A stretch of DNA of 64,000 nucleotides. Source: Cloeon dipterum (taxonomy: Eukaryota > Arthropoda > Insecta > Ephemeroptera > Baetidae). The translations under genes were made by a program, and so were the position numbers. The notes under the pieces are model-generated. The model was not told where the DNA came from. It did no database searches and saw only the letters and a program-made list of their open reading frames with translations. The DNA lies in assembly GCF_949628265.1 (NCBI RefSeq), contig NC_088788.1, forward strand, positions 22,058,335-22,122,334, given 5' to 3'. Below are positions 42,801-57,800 of this stretch, piece after piece; position 1 is the stretch's first letter, and the number at the start of each line of letters is the position of its first letter.

Positions 42801-45800
42801 TCGTTTTGTAAAACTAAAATAAGGATCTCGGCAGAGCAGCAAATTCGCAGTGTTCCAGGTGAAAACAATGGTTGATTGGACGGGTTTTTTAGTCGTTGAA
42901 ATTTTTAAGTGATACTTTTAATTGCTCAAAGTACTTGTTAAGGGATGGTGAAATATCAGGTTTGAGGCCTGAAAAGGATGCATTCCCTATTTTTTTCTCA
43001 ATCTCAAAATCCTCGAAAAATTATATTGGAATAGTCCGAATTTAATGATTTCGCTCTGATTAATATTAGTGTAAAATATGTAATCACAATATTATTCACA
43101 AAAATTAAAATTCAAAGAGTTCTAGTAATTTAAGTAAGTTATAGATTGTCTTACCTGAACGACTTCCTTGCCGGTCGGTGCGTTTTCTGGTAGGCTTACT
43201 ACATAGGTCAAATTTTGGAACCTGAGAGCAGCAGCTGCAGCAGCCGCATCTCTCGTTTCTCCGACTCTGATTTCGACCAAACCTGTAGCACTCTGCGGGG
43301 GGTTGCCTTTGTCCCTGGCTAGAACCTCGAGGTGGTAGAGCCGGCCAGAGTCCGAGGACAGACTGGAACTGGCCGTGACAACCCCTGTGCTTGGGTTAAT
43401 TCGAAACTTGCTTCCGTGCGGCTCGTTCACGAAACTGCAAATTAGAAATTACAAACGAAACGATTAGTATATTTTATTGAAGTATTGAAAAGTCCACGAT
43501 TTAAGATACAAAATAATTTGCTCTGATCTTCCAGCGAACGAAATGGAGTGTGACTTTAAAACGACGCTTATCTCGGATTTTCGACTGGAAAGGGCGGACC
43601 CGACGTTAAAGACAAGAACCAGTTGGCGCAGTTAGGAAGCAGTTTGGAATAAGCGTGTAGTGGTTTTAAACCCCTTGTGGTATAGGCAGGCAGTGTGTCG
43701 TGTGTGTCACGCACTCTGCCTATCTGAGGAATGCGGCAAAGGGTGGCCGGCGCAGCAAGCTGGCGAGAGCGAGTTAATCCGCTTTGAGAGCAGCGTTCGA
43801 GTGACGCGTTACAAATTTAATCACCGCCGAGATACAACAACAAAAGAGCTGTGTGTCGACGTGTGGGAGTGAAGCGGGACATTGACTCTGCTCGCCGACC
43901 AGACACACCTTTGATTCATTGCTCCAGTCTCTGCCGCATATGTAGTACAAAAAGAGCGTAACTGACGTACACCGAGGAAGAGGCACTAACAATAAGTGGC
44001 GTCACTTTTATTTTGGAAAACATCACGATTTTGACGAAAATTAGCTAGAGAAGGAGCTTCGCGGAACGCATGTTTGCTTTATATTATTATTTCATTATTT
44101 TGTATTGGGTAGTCACGCTCAAAGAAAATCCGGACGGACGTAGCTGCTTCACGGCGTGCTGCATACGCACACACGACGCCGCGCTCAAAATTTGATTGAT
44201 GAGGTGCAGTTTAAAAGCTTTTAAAGTCGCCACTAATTGTGCGGCCGAGACGAAAGTGACGAATCGTGAACAATGCGTCGGAATTCCGAGCACGAATTTC
44301 CCAAACTCGTCGGCCAATTAATTAGCCGGCCGTTTCGTGTGGCCAGCTTGCTTTTCCATTGTCGGGAGTGAGAGATAAATAAATTCCGCCGTTAACGACA
44401 CTAATGAGTATAAAAATGTAAATCAGCAGCGGCTGGAGAATGAGGAGGTGGAGGATGCATCCGCTTGCATTTTCGAGTCGGTGGCTGCTAGTGTTCGCCG
44501 GGTGACAGGTGATTGAGTGCACCGCCGCACTCGTTTAATGGCCCTCATAAATTTTCATCCCGATCAGCAGCAGCGCGCTAAACAGGCTGATTAACACTAA
44601 AGCAGCCACGTCCATTGTTTTCTAATTAGAGAGAAGTGAAAGAGAGTGGAAAATAATGTGCGACTACAAGAATGACTACACGGGTAAGCGAGCGAGCGAA
44701 CAGGCTCATCGCCGATGCCAGCCATCACTCCAATTAAGTTGCGCGAAAACGGGCATTACGCGATTGCGGCGACCAATTAAAATCGCCATAAACGATACGG
44801 CTCACGAATTTCCAATGACCAAATATAACTTCATATTCGAGCAACCGCAATCATTTAAGGCAAATAAACTCCATTGAAAAGCTAATTTAAATGAAAAAAA
44901 ATCAATCACATCTTTAGTAATCTTCGGTAACATTCAATTCGAGGAAGATCAGCAAGAATCCATTAAATCATTCTAATATAAAATCTCCTTACCTGTAAAC
45001 AATGTCAGCATTGGCACCCTCGTCCTTGTCTTGAGCCGAAACTTGCAGCAGTGCTTGTCCAGGTTGTGTGGAAGCAGCCACCTCGGCGGTGAAGGGGTAC
45101 CTCTCAAACACGGGTTTATTGTCGTTGACGTCATTGACAGTCAGCTGGACAGAAACCTTCTCGGAACGGGCATCGTAGCGGCCTCCGTCGGTGGCCACCA
45201 CTTGGAAGGAGTAGACGCGTTGCTTTTCGCGGTCCAGCGGGCTGTGGATATTGGAAAGCGGTGATTAAACCGACGAGTCTCTTTAACTTGGGTTGTACGT
45301 GCATGTGCAAATATGCACGCGGATCAGGCAGAAAGATGTGTTCACCAACTATTTTGAGACAATGGAGCATTAACTACAACTGCGTGGAGAGAAAGGCAGA
45401 TTGAAAATTATAAGCTGGTTGGGAGAAAACTGCCTGCGCCTTGGTCAAACGCTCAGTCTTGAATAATTGTGAGCTGTTCCACGAAATTCATTGAACAGGT
45501 TTGAGAAGTGTGCGTATTTTATTTCATTATTATTGTTTGATTCGCTGAATTCACAAAATGATACCGTGCTTAAGAGGAATTAAGGCTAATAAAACTGGAC
45601 CGCCAGCGTTTACTATATACGAGAGCTATTAGGGAATCGTTTAAGATCGGAATTTTTAGATTTCGAGTTTTGAATCAATTAACAGCCGGTCGTTTAATGT
45701 TAACTACTGACAAAATGCTGTGGCAAAGAGGTCAAATTTATTTAAAACACTACAAAGTGCCATTTTCCTCGAAAATTCACCACTCACCCAGCAGTGGTGA

Positions 45801-48800
45801 TGACTCCAGTCGCGTTGTCAATCTTGAACAGCCATTGACTCTCGTTGGTCAGAGAGTAGGTAATGCGCGCGTTGGCACCGATGTCTGCGTCTGTGGCCTG
45901 GACGGTGAGCACCGTCGAGTCTAGGGGCGCGTTCTCCGGCAGGGAGGCTGCGTATCTAGGTAGGGCAAACTTGGGGTTGTTGTCATTCTGGTCGCCCACC
46001 GTGATGCTGAGGTTGCACGCCCCGGTCAGGGCTGGCGTTCCCCTATCCTCGGCCGTAATGACGAGCCAGTAGGCGGCCTGGGCCTCTCTGTCCAGTGGTC
46101 TAGCGGACAGCTCGCCGGTGTGCGATTCGATGCTGAACTTGTTGCCCACGTTTCCACTGGTGATGCTGTAGGTGACCTCGCCGTTGCGGCCCTCATCAAG
46201 GTCAGTCGCCACCACAGTGTGAATTACGGCCAGGTCGCTGTTCTCAGGCACGGACAGGGGGTAGCACGAGCCAGGGGCGAACTGCGGCGAGTTGTCGTTG
46301 GCGTCAGATACGCTCACCACGAGGGTGGCCGAGTCCAGTTGCGGGGGACGGGCAGAATCGTCGCGCACGTAGATGGGCAGTACATAGCGGTAGTTTAGTT
46401 CGCGGTCCAGCGGGCCGGAGGTGGTCACCACCCCGCGGCGGGCGTCGATGCTGAAGCGGCCGTCAGCCATGCCTTCAGGGATGAAGTACGTCAGGTTGTC
46501 TGGTGAGCCACCTGAATGAAAAAATAGAATCGGGGTCAAATGGTTTTCACAAACTGACAATTAAATGGCTACAGTTTAAAACAATTGAACTAGAACCAAC
46601 ACAACAATAAAAAATCCAGATTTTGCCAATTTTCTTGAAAAAGTAACGGATTTTCTATTTTTCCGTTTAATTTTTATTCTTCTCGTCGTAATCTATCAAC
46701 CATGTGCGGCTTGTCATGAATTAAACTTGCTTTCTGGTAGAATAAAATCAATTTTTTTAGCTCTATACTGTCCACCTTTGTTGATCTATAAATACAAAAT
46801 TAACAGAACTGTGATCATCTGCTAGTCAACATATTTTATAGTATTTCGAAATTTGATTTTTTTAACTCTCATTAGTCCGTGAAATAATGTATAAGTAAGA
46901 GTACTGCTCAATCAGCCGACTCACAGCAAATCTAATAGCACTTGAGGCCAAAAGTTCAATTGAGGTTTTCTCTCTTTGCAATTTTACATACATCCCGACA
47001 TTAGTGCTAACTAAGTACCGGACACAAAATGCACTTTCCTAGAAAGAAAACCTCAAGCACTCAATTTGATGACTTTTCGCGAAAAGGAAGCGCCGCAAAT
47101 TCCCTAATAATTATCGACAGAGCGAGAGGAGAGAGAAATCCCATCGACATGGAATGGAGTTAGTTATTAGCAGAGTGGCTGGAGCCAGGGTTACGAGAAA
47201 AGGCCACTTTGAACTAAATCATGCGCCGGCCGGTGCCCAAGCCAACAAGCGGCAACAACAGCACTAACTTCTTCGTGTTCATATTCCGCGTATTGGACCG
47301 ACGAGCAGGCACGGTTTGCGCAATGATAATTTTACGACCGCTCGCACCGAGGATTATTATTGAGCACAGGCACTTAAACCCCTTACAACTATCCACGAAC
47401 ATAAATTAATACACACTCCGCGGCGGCTGCGAGTCCAATACATACGTATATTGGAGTTGCGCTGCTGCTACTCCACCAATCGCGTTATTACTATTGCAAA
47501 TGAATGCCTTGCTAATGGAAAACAAACATAAACGATGAAAGATGCGAATTTATACAAACATGCACTTATGCACTCGATGAAAAGTGCATTGGCACTGCAG
47601 TGCGTTTCCATGATGCAAAACCTTTAGAGAATGGTTGTCAAGTAAAAAAAGTTGCTTTTTTGCGTTTCTACAAGTCAATTTTATTATGTTTTGTAATACG
47701 TGTTTCGCAATTTTTAACGTTTGATCCAAGAATAATCTTCTGGAAATGCTAATTTCATGAGCCGAAAGGAAGTAAGTAATTCTAAACACAACTTGTCAGG
47801 TAATCGAAATTTTGCCTCTCTGCGGCTTTCGGTAATCGGCAATTCTTCGATGCACGCTTACGATAAAAGCAGCGAAATGACGCCGATAATTCCAGTGGCT
47901 GGAATCAAATAAATATAAATAATCGACGGCCGGCTGCTCGGCTGGCTTTATTAAAAAGGACTGCTGTCGATGTGTGGCCTGTTACACTGTGGGTAAAATA
48001 TTTATACACTACCGGCCCGGCTCTTTATAAGTCATAACTCAAGGGCGGTTGCACTGCTCAAGCATTATAATGTTGCCCCATCATCAATTCTCTGCTTTGC
48101 ATTCAATATCTTTTCTGTGTGCCGCGCTCAGCCAGCAGAGACAATGTTTAGTTCATTGCAAGCCTCGGAGAAATATTTCTTCATTAAGGCACTAAAGTTT
48201 AAAACCGCTGGATAAATTTTCAATGAGAGATAAATTTAAAACTTTCATGCGCCAACCAGACTTTTCAGTTGATATATGGGAAATTAAGAGTGTGTTGTGC
48301 GTCGGTAAGACGCTCATTTAACTCTCCGCGGCTACTTTTGAAAGCAATTAGCAGCATTTGCATCTCGGGTTGCTCAAGAAATCTGCGGAAAATCAGATAA
48401 CGTGAAAGGCTGAATATGCACATAAGAGGTTTTCGAACATCCGCGGCGGCGGCGGCGGTGGGCTCCAGCTCACCAGCAGACTCATCCGTTTTAAATGAGG
48501 CGAATGCCGTGGGAGTAGATTTTAATAAATAGCACGATGACATGCAGACCAGCCTCCTCGGACGTTGGCTTGAAACGACTGCTGCTCATTTCGCACTGAT
48601 GATATATCGAGCCATTGTCTTTGCTCTTATGCCGAATCGAATGAAGAAAGAAAGCTGGCTGCTCTGCTATAGCAATCGCGGTTTTATCTCCTTAATCAAT
48701 TAATTGGATTGTCCCGGTAAGTGCTGAAAATTATCACTTTGCCAAGAGATTTATTGTTTATTATTATTATTTAAACATGCTGACCGTAGCAGATAATTGA

Positions 48801-51800
48801 TGAATTTTTGAATTAAATGATAGTATTGTTTTTCCTCGGGAAGTTTTCTAAATGGCTTGAAACTCCTTAAATTGAACAAGTCTCCGGCAACAAATGCAGC
48901 AAATTCTAGTAGTTACGCTGGTGAGGAAAAATGTATAGAAGCAATCCTCTCCAAATCGTTGCTTTTGACTATGCACTGCTGCGAGACTCGTTTATTACTC
49001 TGCTCGCCCAGCGTACGTTTTTCTCAATCATGCTCTCCAGGGTCATATCGAAAGCTGTACATATACATACACCCAATCTGGCTCCGAAGCAGCAGCCGCG
49101 GCAGCTACGGCGGCGGCAGCCAGATCTCTTTTTCTCTCCTTTCTTTTTGAGATAGGTGTCTCAAACAAATGCTGGCTGGCAAGTTACTAATAAAGAAACC
49201 CAAAGGTAACACGGCCGACGCAAATTAAACCCCCGAGCAGCCATATTTAATGTCTAGTAATTATCTGTGGAAGAGCGAGAGCGACTCAGGCAGCGAGCGA
49301 GCGGGAGATGGGATTCGTTCGTGTGCTGGAGAAGACGCGCAGAGGCAATGTTGCCATGTGCTGTTAATGAAAATACACAGCACACACATATATACATTTA
49401 GCTCGGCCGAGTGGAACAGATGGTAATGGGATTCATGGCTAATCAATGAATCTGTCTAATAACGAATGGCGAGCCTAATTTCCGAGCCGCGCGCGGGCAA
49501 CCTGCCCGACGCTGCTCTCGCTCGCTCATTCCCCGCGTGCACATTTAAATAATTTGCATGTCGCTAATGTGCGAGTTTAATTGATTGTGCCAATTTTTAT
49601 GGTCAGCCGTGTTCATTAACAAGACCTCTCATCCTCTGCAAATTAGCGACTCGATCTTCGCGGTGGGCGTCGCCAACAATTAAATGCACAACCGCGATCC
49701 TGAGCCTGCGTGACAATTAGTTTCTTTCATTTGCTGATCATCAATGTCCCCCGGGCTAAGAATGTTGATTGTGCGTGGTGGAGCGTGAGGAGCGCGACAA
49801 ATCACGTACGATCGAAGGAATTTGAATGTTGCAAGTTGAGAGGCACCCATTGAAATCTGGATATTTTTTGTGTGATTATTTATCGTTTCAATTTTTCCAT
49901 ATTTTTTAAACTGGTTTAAAACTAAATTAAAAAATAATTAAAGCTTGGAATAAAAAAAATATATTTCGATCTTTTGCTTTGGTAGACAAGGAAAAAGGTT
50001 TGCACTCACCGGAATCAGGATCCCTCGCTGACACCTTGACCACAAACGTCCCACTCGGGACATCTTCGGACACGGTGGTTTCGTAGACACTCTGCAAGAA
50101 CCTCGCAGGACTATCACTGCCGCCGGCAACCTCGATCTCGAGCAACTGCGAAGAGGCTTTAGCGGGTTTTCCGCTGTCCCTGGCGGTGACATTGAGCACC
50201 AGTCTAGCACCACCGTGCCTCCGTCCAAGAGGCCTGGCGAGTCCTAGCAGGCCGCTCAGGTGGTCGATGGTGAAGAGACCCTCGAGGTGGTCGTCGCCGT
50301 TCAGAAAGTAGGAGACGCGGCCGTTGTCCTGCGCGTCGGCGTCAGTGGCGATGACCTGCATGAGTGGCGCGGCCCCGATGCCGGACGGCTCGTCGCCGGA
50401 CAGCCACAGGATCGAGCGGGACACAAATCGCGGCGCGTTGTCGTTGGCGTCGAGCACAAGGATTTTGGCCGTGGCCGACGAGCGAAGACGTTGAGACGCG
50501 TTCACCGCCTGGTCAGTGGCCGTCACCACCAGCGTGTACTCAGCGTGCAGTTCCCTGTCCAGCGTATTGGACACGCTGAGGACGCCGGTTTCAGGGTCGA
50601 TCGTGAAGTCGTCGCGAGGCCACTGGTGGCTCAGTGAGTAGCGCACTTCGCCGTTAACACCTGCGATGGGAGCAAGCAGAAAAATGCGGGTTTAATTTAC
50701 AGGATGTTTATGGAGATTAACTTGTCCTGATTAGCATAATTTGGTGAAAATTATGGCCGAGTGAAATCGAGTGTTTTGCGCAAAATTCGACCTGATAAGC
50801 ATATGAGTTATACGTATCTAATTACATTTTATCTCCCATTATTTTATTATAGTTATTAAATGCCTGCAATCTGGGCCAAAATATACAGTCAATATCACAC
50901 ATTTCAGTGGTGGTGAACTGTAAAAAAATTATGCTTTGATTCTGCTCTTAGTTTTTTTACATCAACTATGTCGTAAACACTTTTGAAGCAAGCAGGCTAG
51001 TAAAAAAACGGCATTTTTTGTTAAAAAATCTCTGGGCTGTTAGTTTCCTTTTTATGGTTTGTAATTGCTAACAGTTCAACACCATTTAACTGAAAAAAAA
51101 TTTCACTTGCGTGTAAAAACCAAATGAAATACTTGTTATATTAAAAAGCTGCATATTTTGGGGGTTTCTTGCTGAGAAAAAACGTCTCTGCATAGAGATT
51201 GTGAAGTCCATTCTGAATTATACAACTTTCGAAAATCGTTAATCTGTTGACAAAACACTTACCCAAATCATTGTCCTCTGCGGTGAAATTCCAAACAGAC
51301 GAGCCGACGGCAGCATCCTCAGCAACCGTCGCCAGCACAGGGTCCTCGGCGAAGAAGGGTGCCTCGTCATTGACATCCTCCACCTCGATCGTGATGCTGA
51401 TCAAACTCGTCACCTGAGGCACGCCGCTCGAGTCGATGGCACGCACTTCCAGCTGATAAGATGAGGCGCGTTCTCGGTCGAGGTCACGGGTGGTCAGCAT
51501 CACACCGGTGGTGCGACTGACGGTGAATGTCGCCGCCACCTCTTCGTCCAGCTCGTCTGCGCTCAATGTGTATGTGACTTTGCCACCCTCTACGCTGTTC
51601 TCACCCTCGCCGGCGGTCACGGTGCCCACCTCAAAGCCCACGGGCACGCCTTCGGGTACCTAAAGAAACAACAAATTTGTCCGGATCCGATTAGTAAAAT
51701 TAAAGAGATGCAAATAGAAATAATAGGAGTGACTCAGAAACGCATGTAATTAGTGAATATTCTCACGAGAAAGAATTCGCGGAAAAAATGACTTCCGACG

Positions 51801-54800
51801 CACGCAGAAAATTATTTTACGTTCGTTTTTCTCCATCGGGATATTTTTTCTATATTTAAACAGCTGTTTCCGTGAAGTTTCCATTGCTGCTTTCGTGTCG
51901 TCCCGAGGCGGACAACGTACAATAATTCGAATACGGTTCGATAGCCTGGCAATTTTTTCCCTTTTCCAATCGCAATCACCAAGCGTCGGGCAAAACAACG
52001 CACATCTAGGCATAAAAAGTTAATTGCAGTGGCAGTTGTTGCGGTGGTAGTTATGTGAATTTGCAGAAAATATCTGAGTGAGAAAAGAGCAAGAGAGAGA
52101 TGGAGAGAGAGAGAGAGAGAGAGAGACTCGCGCGCAACGAGAGGGAATATCGCGTCAATAAAAAAAGATTTATGTGGAGTCATATTCTTAAATTATCCCC
52201 CACTTTATTACCAGCGTGGTGATAATTCGCGACCGCTGCTTTATTGTTTCTTGCCACTGCGAAAATGACTGCTTTGATGATCGCGCAAACCAGCAAAAAG
52301 GGAATGGGCATGAAAAGAGCACTTGATGAGAAATAAATTTGGCGCTGGCTGGACGTGGAAAAAACGCGGCCGCAGAGACAAATAAATGCAATGTAATAAT
52401 GCACGCGATATTATGAAAGGCGGAGGGGAAAAAATATACACCGGCTTGAAAGACAAATCTGCTGGGTGCAATTTTCGAAGGCAAAAAGCGGCGATCGAGC
52501 AGTCTGAAGGTAGCCAGTGTGTAAGTAGGCGAGTGCGAGCAAAAAGCGAATTTCTCGTTTGACGTGAGAAAAATAGGGAAAGGGTTTCGAAGATTAATGA
52601 CAAGTCATGTGAAAAGTTGACATAAAAATGGAACAGAGGGCGTCGGGAGAGCTGGCACGTTAATGAAGGGCTAATTACCATAATGCCGTGATAATGAAAA
52701 CACGATGAAAAGTTGGTCGGGCTACGCGCGCGGCCGCTCAAATTGCTCCGATCGATCATTGTAGCCAAAGAATAAACATGTCACCACGCTAGGATGCTTC
52801 TCACCGGTAATTAGCATGCATGCATGCGAGTTTCATTTTGTCAAGGCTAATGAATTGATTACAAGCTATCGGAGCTGAAAAGTCGCAGACAGAACGACTG
52901 ACTGACGGAGAGTCGGCAGATGGACGGGCGCGTGCAAAACAACCGGCGGCCCCCATCAGGCGCGAGTTCGGCTAGCTAATAGCTAATTTGCCTGGCTCGA
53001 TGATTAATGTGCCGCGAGGAGAGGCTCTTTGGGCTTGCCTTCATAATTTAACAATGGGTTGTTTGAACTTATTCACCGGGATAAGTAATATACCAAATAT
53101 TCCAATGCCCTGCGTGTCTGTAACCTGCATTTCTAAACCAGCAACTCCTTACACTTTGTTTCTGAATATGATTTTAAAAAAATGGAAATGATTTTAAGCG
53201 TTGTTTTTTTCAGACTGTACGCGGCACAAGAATTTTGACATCAAAAATTTGTTTGTGTTTCAAAACATTTTGGCTTTTTAATAAATTCTAAAATATAAGA
53301 TCTCTCTGTTGTCTTTGCTACAGAGAATCTCGCGAGAGAGTGTAGAGATCATGCAAAATTCAAACATGAGCGTCACATTATTAATGAAAAGTGCATGATT
53401 TCGATTGAAAATATAAACTACAGTTATGGCTCTCATATTTGAATTAAACATAACGAAAATTCAGACCGTATTGAAACTGCTGTTTAATATTTTACAACAG
53501 CGCTTGTGCACGTATAAGCAGTAGAGTTTGTAAGACCGATACTATTAAATGAAATAAACCGTTTTGAAAACTTACCCGGAAGACGAGACTGGCGCTGCTA
53601 AAAGTCGGTCTGGAGTCATTGACGTCCAGCACCTCCACCCTGAGAAGGCGAAGACTTTGCTTGGCAGGGCGGCCGCGGTCTGAGGCGGCCACTGCCAAAC
53701 GGTAAGCACCCTTCTCCTCGTGCGTCAGAATAGCTTTAGTGCGAACAACCCCTGTGACGGGGTCAACTGTGAACACAGCGTAGCCGTCACTTGCTTCTGG
53801 GCCTGCAACAAACAAACACCCGGGAAAATTAAATTTTCGGGAAAAGAACTTCTAAAACTTTTATCTCAATACAGTTGGATCATAATTTGAAATACTATAT
53901 GGTAAAATAAAACTTACTCTGAACGATGGAGTAGGCAATAGAAGAGTTCTCGCCCTCGTCCCTGTCGATGGCTCGCACCCTGACGACCTCAGTTCCCACT
54001 GGCTGCTGCTCCCTGACGCCGACTACGTCTTCCTCAGGTTCAACGATGAGCGGCGCGTTGTCGTTGACGTCGGCCACCTGTACCTTTACCGGCACCCGGG
54101 AACTCCTTGGAGGACTTCCCAAGTCCCTGGCCTCTGCGATCAGTTCAAAGAGGGCCTTGGCCTCTCGGTCCAACGGTTCCCTTGTGAAAATTTCGCCTGT
54201 AACAAACAAATGCAAATAGTGTAAGCAACAGATGCAAATGAAAAAGGAACACAACGGAGAATAATTTACGCGTTGACTTTGAAAACGCCGAAAATGCAAT
54301 TTGCCGCTTCCAATTTGATCGATAGAGAGATGACAATCGAATATTATTTTTATTGCAACGTGTGTGTGTGAGTGCGAGTGTTTGTATACAATGGAGCAGC
54401 CGGGTCAGCGCGGTTGACTCCGAGGGTTGCCTCAACGTTAACGGGTCTAATTTTTCCTCGTTGAGATGCTATCACAACAACAGCAACGGCTAAATGCTGA
54501 ATCATTTAGCGTGCATCAGTCAAAAGTCTTTGATTTATTCGACGACGCGGCGGACACCATTTAGTAATTTGTAGATTACGGCCGGGCGCATTCTCGCTCT
54601 CTCGCAGCACGGCTTGCTCACTCGCGGACTTGATTGTTGAACTGCCGGGCCGATTCCTCTGCCTCAACATGTCATTGACACCTAATTCAAATACTAACTC
54701 CCTCTGGTACTGTCTGCTGCTCGGATGATCACATACTTTTGTTCGCGCATAAATATATTGAAATGAGGACCTCATCTGGAGGATTTAAATCTTGGGTGGA

Positions 54801-57800
54801 CAGGATTCCTCTTGCAAATAGCGGAGAGCATCACAGTTTCGAGAGCCGCTGTCCTGCCTTTGTCTGAAGAGAAATAAGCTAGTTTCCCACAGTATTAATC
54901 CTCATTAATGCCACTTTGCTTTGCGGTGACAATATTCTCTTTTCGAAGAAGTGCACAGCTCGTTAAGACCGCGAGAAGCGTTTATCTTGTTTCGGTTTCC
55001 TTGAATCCCAGTATTTTCAAGTATTTTCCGATAATATTTGTCGACCGCGTGCATCCTCTTGATTCCATGTTTTCCCAGCTCGGTCGCAGCATCAGTTTGT
55101 TTGCAAAGAAGGAGTAGAGGAATCGCTTTGAGCCCGGCCAATTCACCGCCTCTGCTTGCGGGTTATACTCTCAAATAAAATAATAATAAGCCTGCACATG
55201 TTAAATATTCATAGAACAAAAAGCGGCGCGCATTGTCCGTCTCTGCTCTTTCTTAATTCCCCCGCTAAAAGTGCCATGTTCGATTGTGCGTTTCGAGTAC
55301 CTAAACACGGCTTGATTTATGGCTATTAAAATTACAAACGTGTCTCTTACTTCGCGAGCAAGAGAGCAAGCAGTGTTCCCAGCCAGCAACCGGCGTTTTT
55401 GCGGATTGAGCTGAAATTCAGAAAAATAATTACTGCCGGCGAAGGACGGTGGCGGCGGCGGCTTCACAAGTGCAATGAGCCCAGAATTTATCTGGTCCCA
55501 TCGTGGCGTTGTAAAACAATTCGTCCGCTATTACTTTGAATTTTAAATGAGCGCCGAAAAATTGAGATGTAATTTATCACACCGTCGCTGCTGCTGCTTC
55601 TTCTTATTTTCTCTCTTTTTCTGCAGCAAAATTTCCCTTGTAATTATGTGTACGCGCGGGGTTTTATTGCATCAACATGAAAACCCTTTCGAAAGGAATG
55701 TTCGGCACTTTTTATATCCGCGAAGGAATAGTCTTCAAGCGCCAAGAGCGAAATAATTTAATCTTCTCGCACCTAACTGCTCTTCCAGAATCGAATCGAA
55801 CTTAATGAAACTAATTGGTGGAGGATTTTTGCTCCTAAAAACACGGAATTCGGAGAACTCTGCGTTGGTTGGTTTTGCAGTGTTTTTGTCTGCGTTGCAT
55901 GCTTGCATTTTGGTGAACTTGGGTGTGACCAGAAGCAGCCTCAAGGTAATCTGGGAATATCAACGAGCGATTTGGGTCCCCATTATACCCGCGCGCTGCT
56001 GTTTGTGTACATATATAGGCAATGTCTCCCTTAAAAATGGACGAGCCATAAAATACTTAACTACACGCAAGCCTGTTTATTGTACAAATGAAAAAGCTGG
56101 CGAGCAGGCGAGCAAGCGAGGCAATTTTCGAAAAAATATCATCCTTGAAAAACAGAAACCACTTTACAACACAATTTCTAATGATTTTTTGTGTCTTAAG
56201 CTACTTTTAATCGCTTTCTGCTATCATAAAATCTGCTGCCGCCGCCGCCGTTTTGGCATCGTTCCGTCTGTTTTCTCAAGCAGCCACCGCATGACACAGA
56301 GGCCCCCTCATTCACGCTTTGATAAATCTCACTTTAATTGCCGGTTTCTAGCTGCATGTGTTCTGTGCAAAAGCCTATTAACCCCGGCGAAGAAGACGTT
56401 GCGAAATTCATCAGTCTACGAAAGAGATTCGCATCCAGTCATTTTACTAATGTGAATTTTCTCTCAGCTGGATGATTAATACAGCAATTTGACAAAGTGG
56501 CAGCTAATTTGAGGATTGCTCAGTCACATTGTTCAGACTTCATTCACTTTTATTTTTCGCAGACAGACAGTTTGAAGATAGCTTGCTATAATTTGACGAG
56601 AAAAAAGTTTTGCCGTGGCTCCGCAATTATTCTCTATATCAGTGGAAGTGTCGACATTCTGTCAAATATTTTTTCTCTTTTATCCTGGACACCAAATTTT
56701 GTAAAACTCAGCTCCAACCCTGATAGGAACGGCTATCTGACAAACAGGCTTTAAAATTTTAACTTGAAATTAGTTCATTGGAAACGAAAATCTTGTATGC
56801 ATAAAATCTGGAGAGAATGGCACATCCGCGAAGTACAGTGACATCAGTTTGCAAAAATGCGCCCGGTCGAGACAAACAATTGCGCCTAGAGCTGAAACGC
56901 GCGCGAAATGCTACCGGAATAATTATCGGGACGAGTGGCTCTCTCACTCTTAAAGCAGTCGTGCCGAACACAATGATGGCTGATGAAGAAAGAGAGACAG
57001 AAGAAGATGGAGCGGATGATCCCTGTCGAGGCCTCTCGCTCAATCAGCGCCGCATTAATTTTGGTGTGGCAGTCGAGTCTGGTTCGTTCTCTCGAGACGG
57101 CCAGCAGCCGCACAGACACAAAAAGAGCAACAATAATAATAATAATGGTACTCTGCTTACACGTACACACAATAAGTATACTCTAGGCCGGGGTTCTCAT
57201 AGATTACGGCGGTAATAGGCGTGACTGGCGGCATTACCGTACAATAAATCTCCGGGAAAATCGAGTTAGGAAGAGGGTGCAAGTCACTTCTCTATTGTTT
57301 TTAATGCCCAGGCAGAAGACATTAGCGCGAGTGTCATTACACGTGAGCCGGATAATTTATTTTGTGTTATTTAACCAAGACATCAAACTACCACGGTTTC
57401 CTACCAGGGGCCGTGTAATAAGTCGAGCTCGTTGCGCCAAGCAGGGCAAAAACGCCGCGTGTACACCTTTTTGCGTGCATCCTCTTAAGCGCGGTTTTTG
57501 ACGACCGCGGGATGCCCTCGCGGATGGATTTATTGTTTGCAAATCGATCCGCTGACGAGCAACATTGTATTCAAATTCGTTCAATTTGACTGCTGTGTAT
57601 ACGCGGATCATGCCTCGCGGAATAATTTGTGTCGGTGCACAGAGCGACAGATATTACGCGTGCACCGGCTCTCCGCACCAAGTCGAGACGAATTGCTTTA
57701 GCACGCGCGCTACCTCGCGCTAATTGATTACTCTGTTTTTCTCCCCATGTTTGTCTTTCGGATGTCTCGATTTTAATTGCATGATTTGCACCTTCAGGTG

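Noticed and set aside
55805-56455. 216-codon open frame on the plus strand inside the largest ds intron
   Set aside because: No domain, no signal peptide and no repeat of known families; low-complexity arginine and cysteine runs come from a GCC-rich tract. It is best read as a chance open frame.
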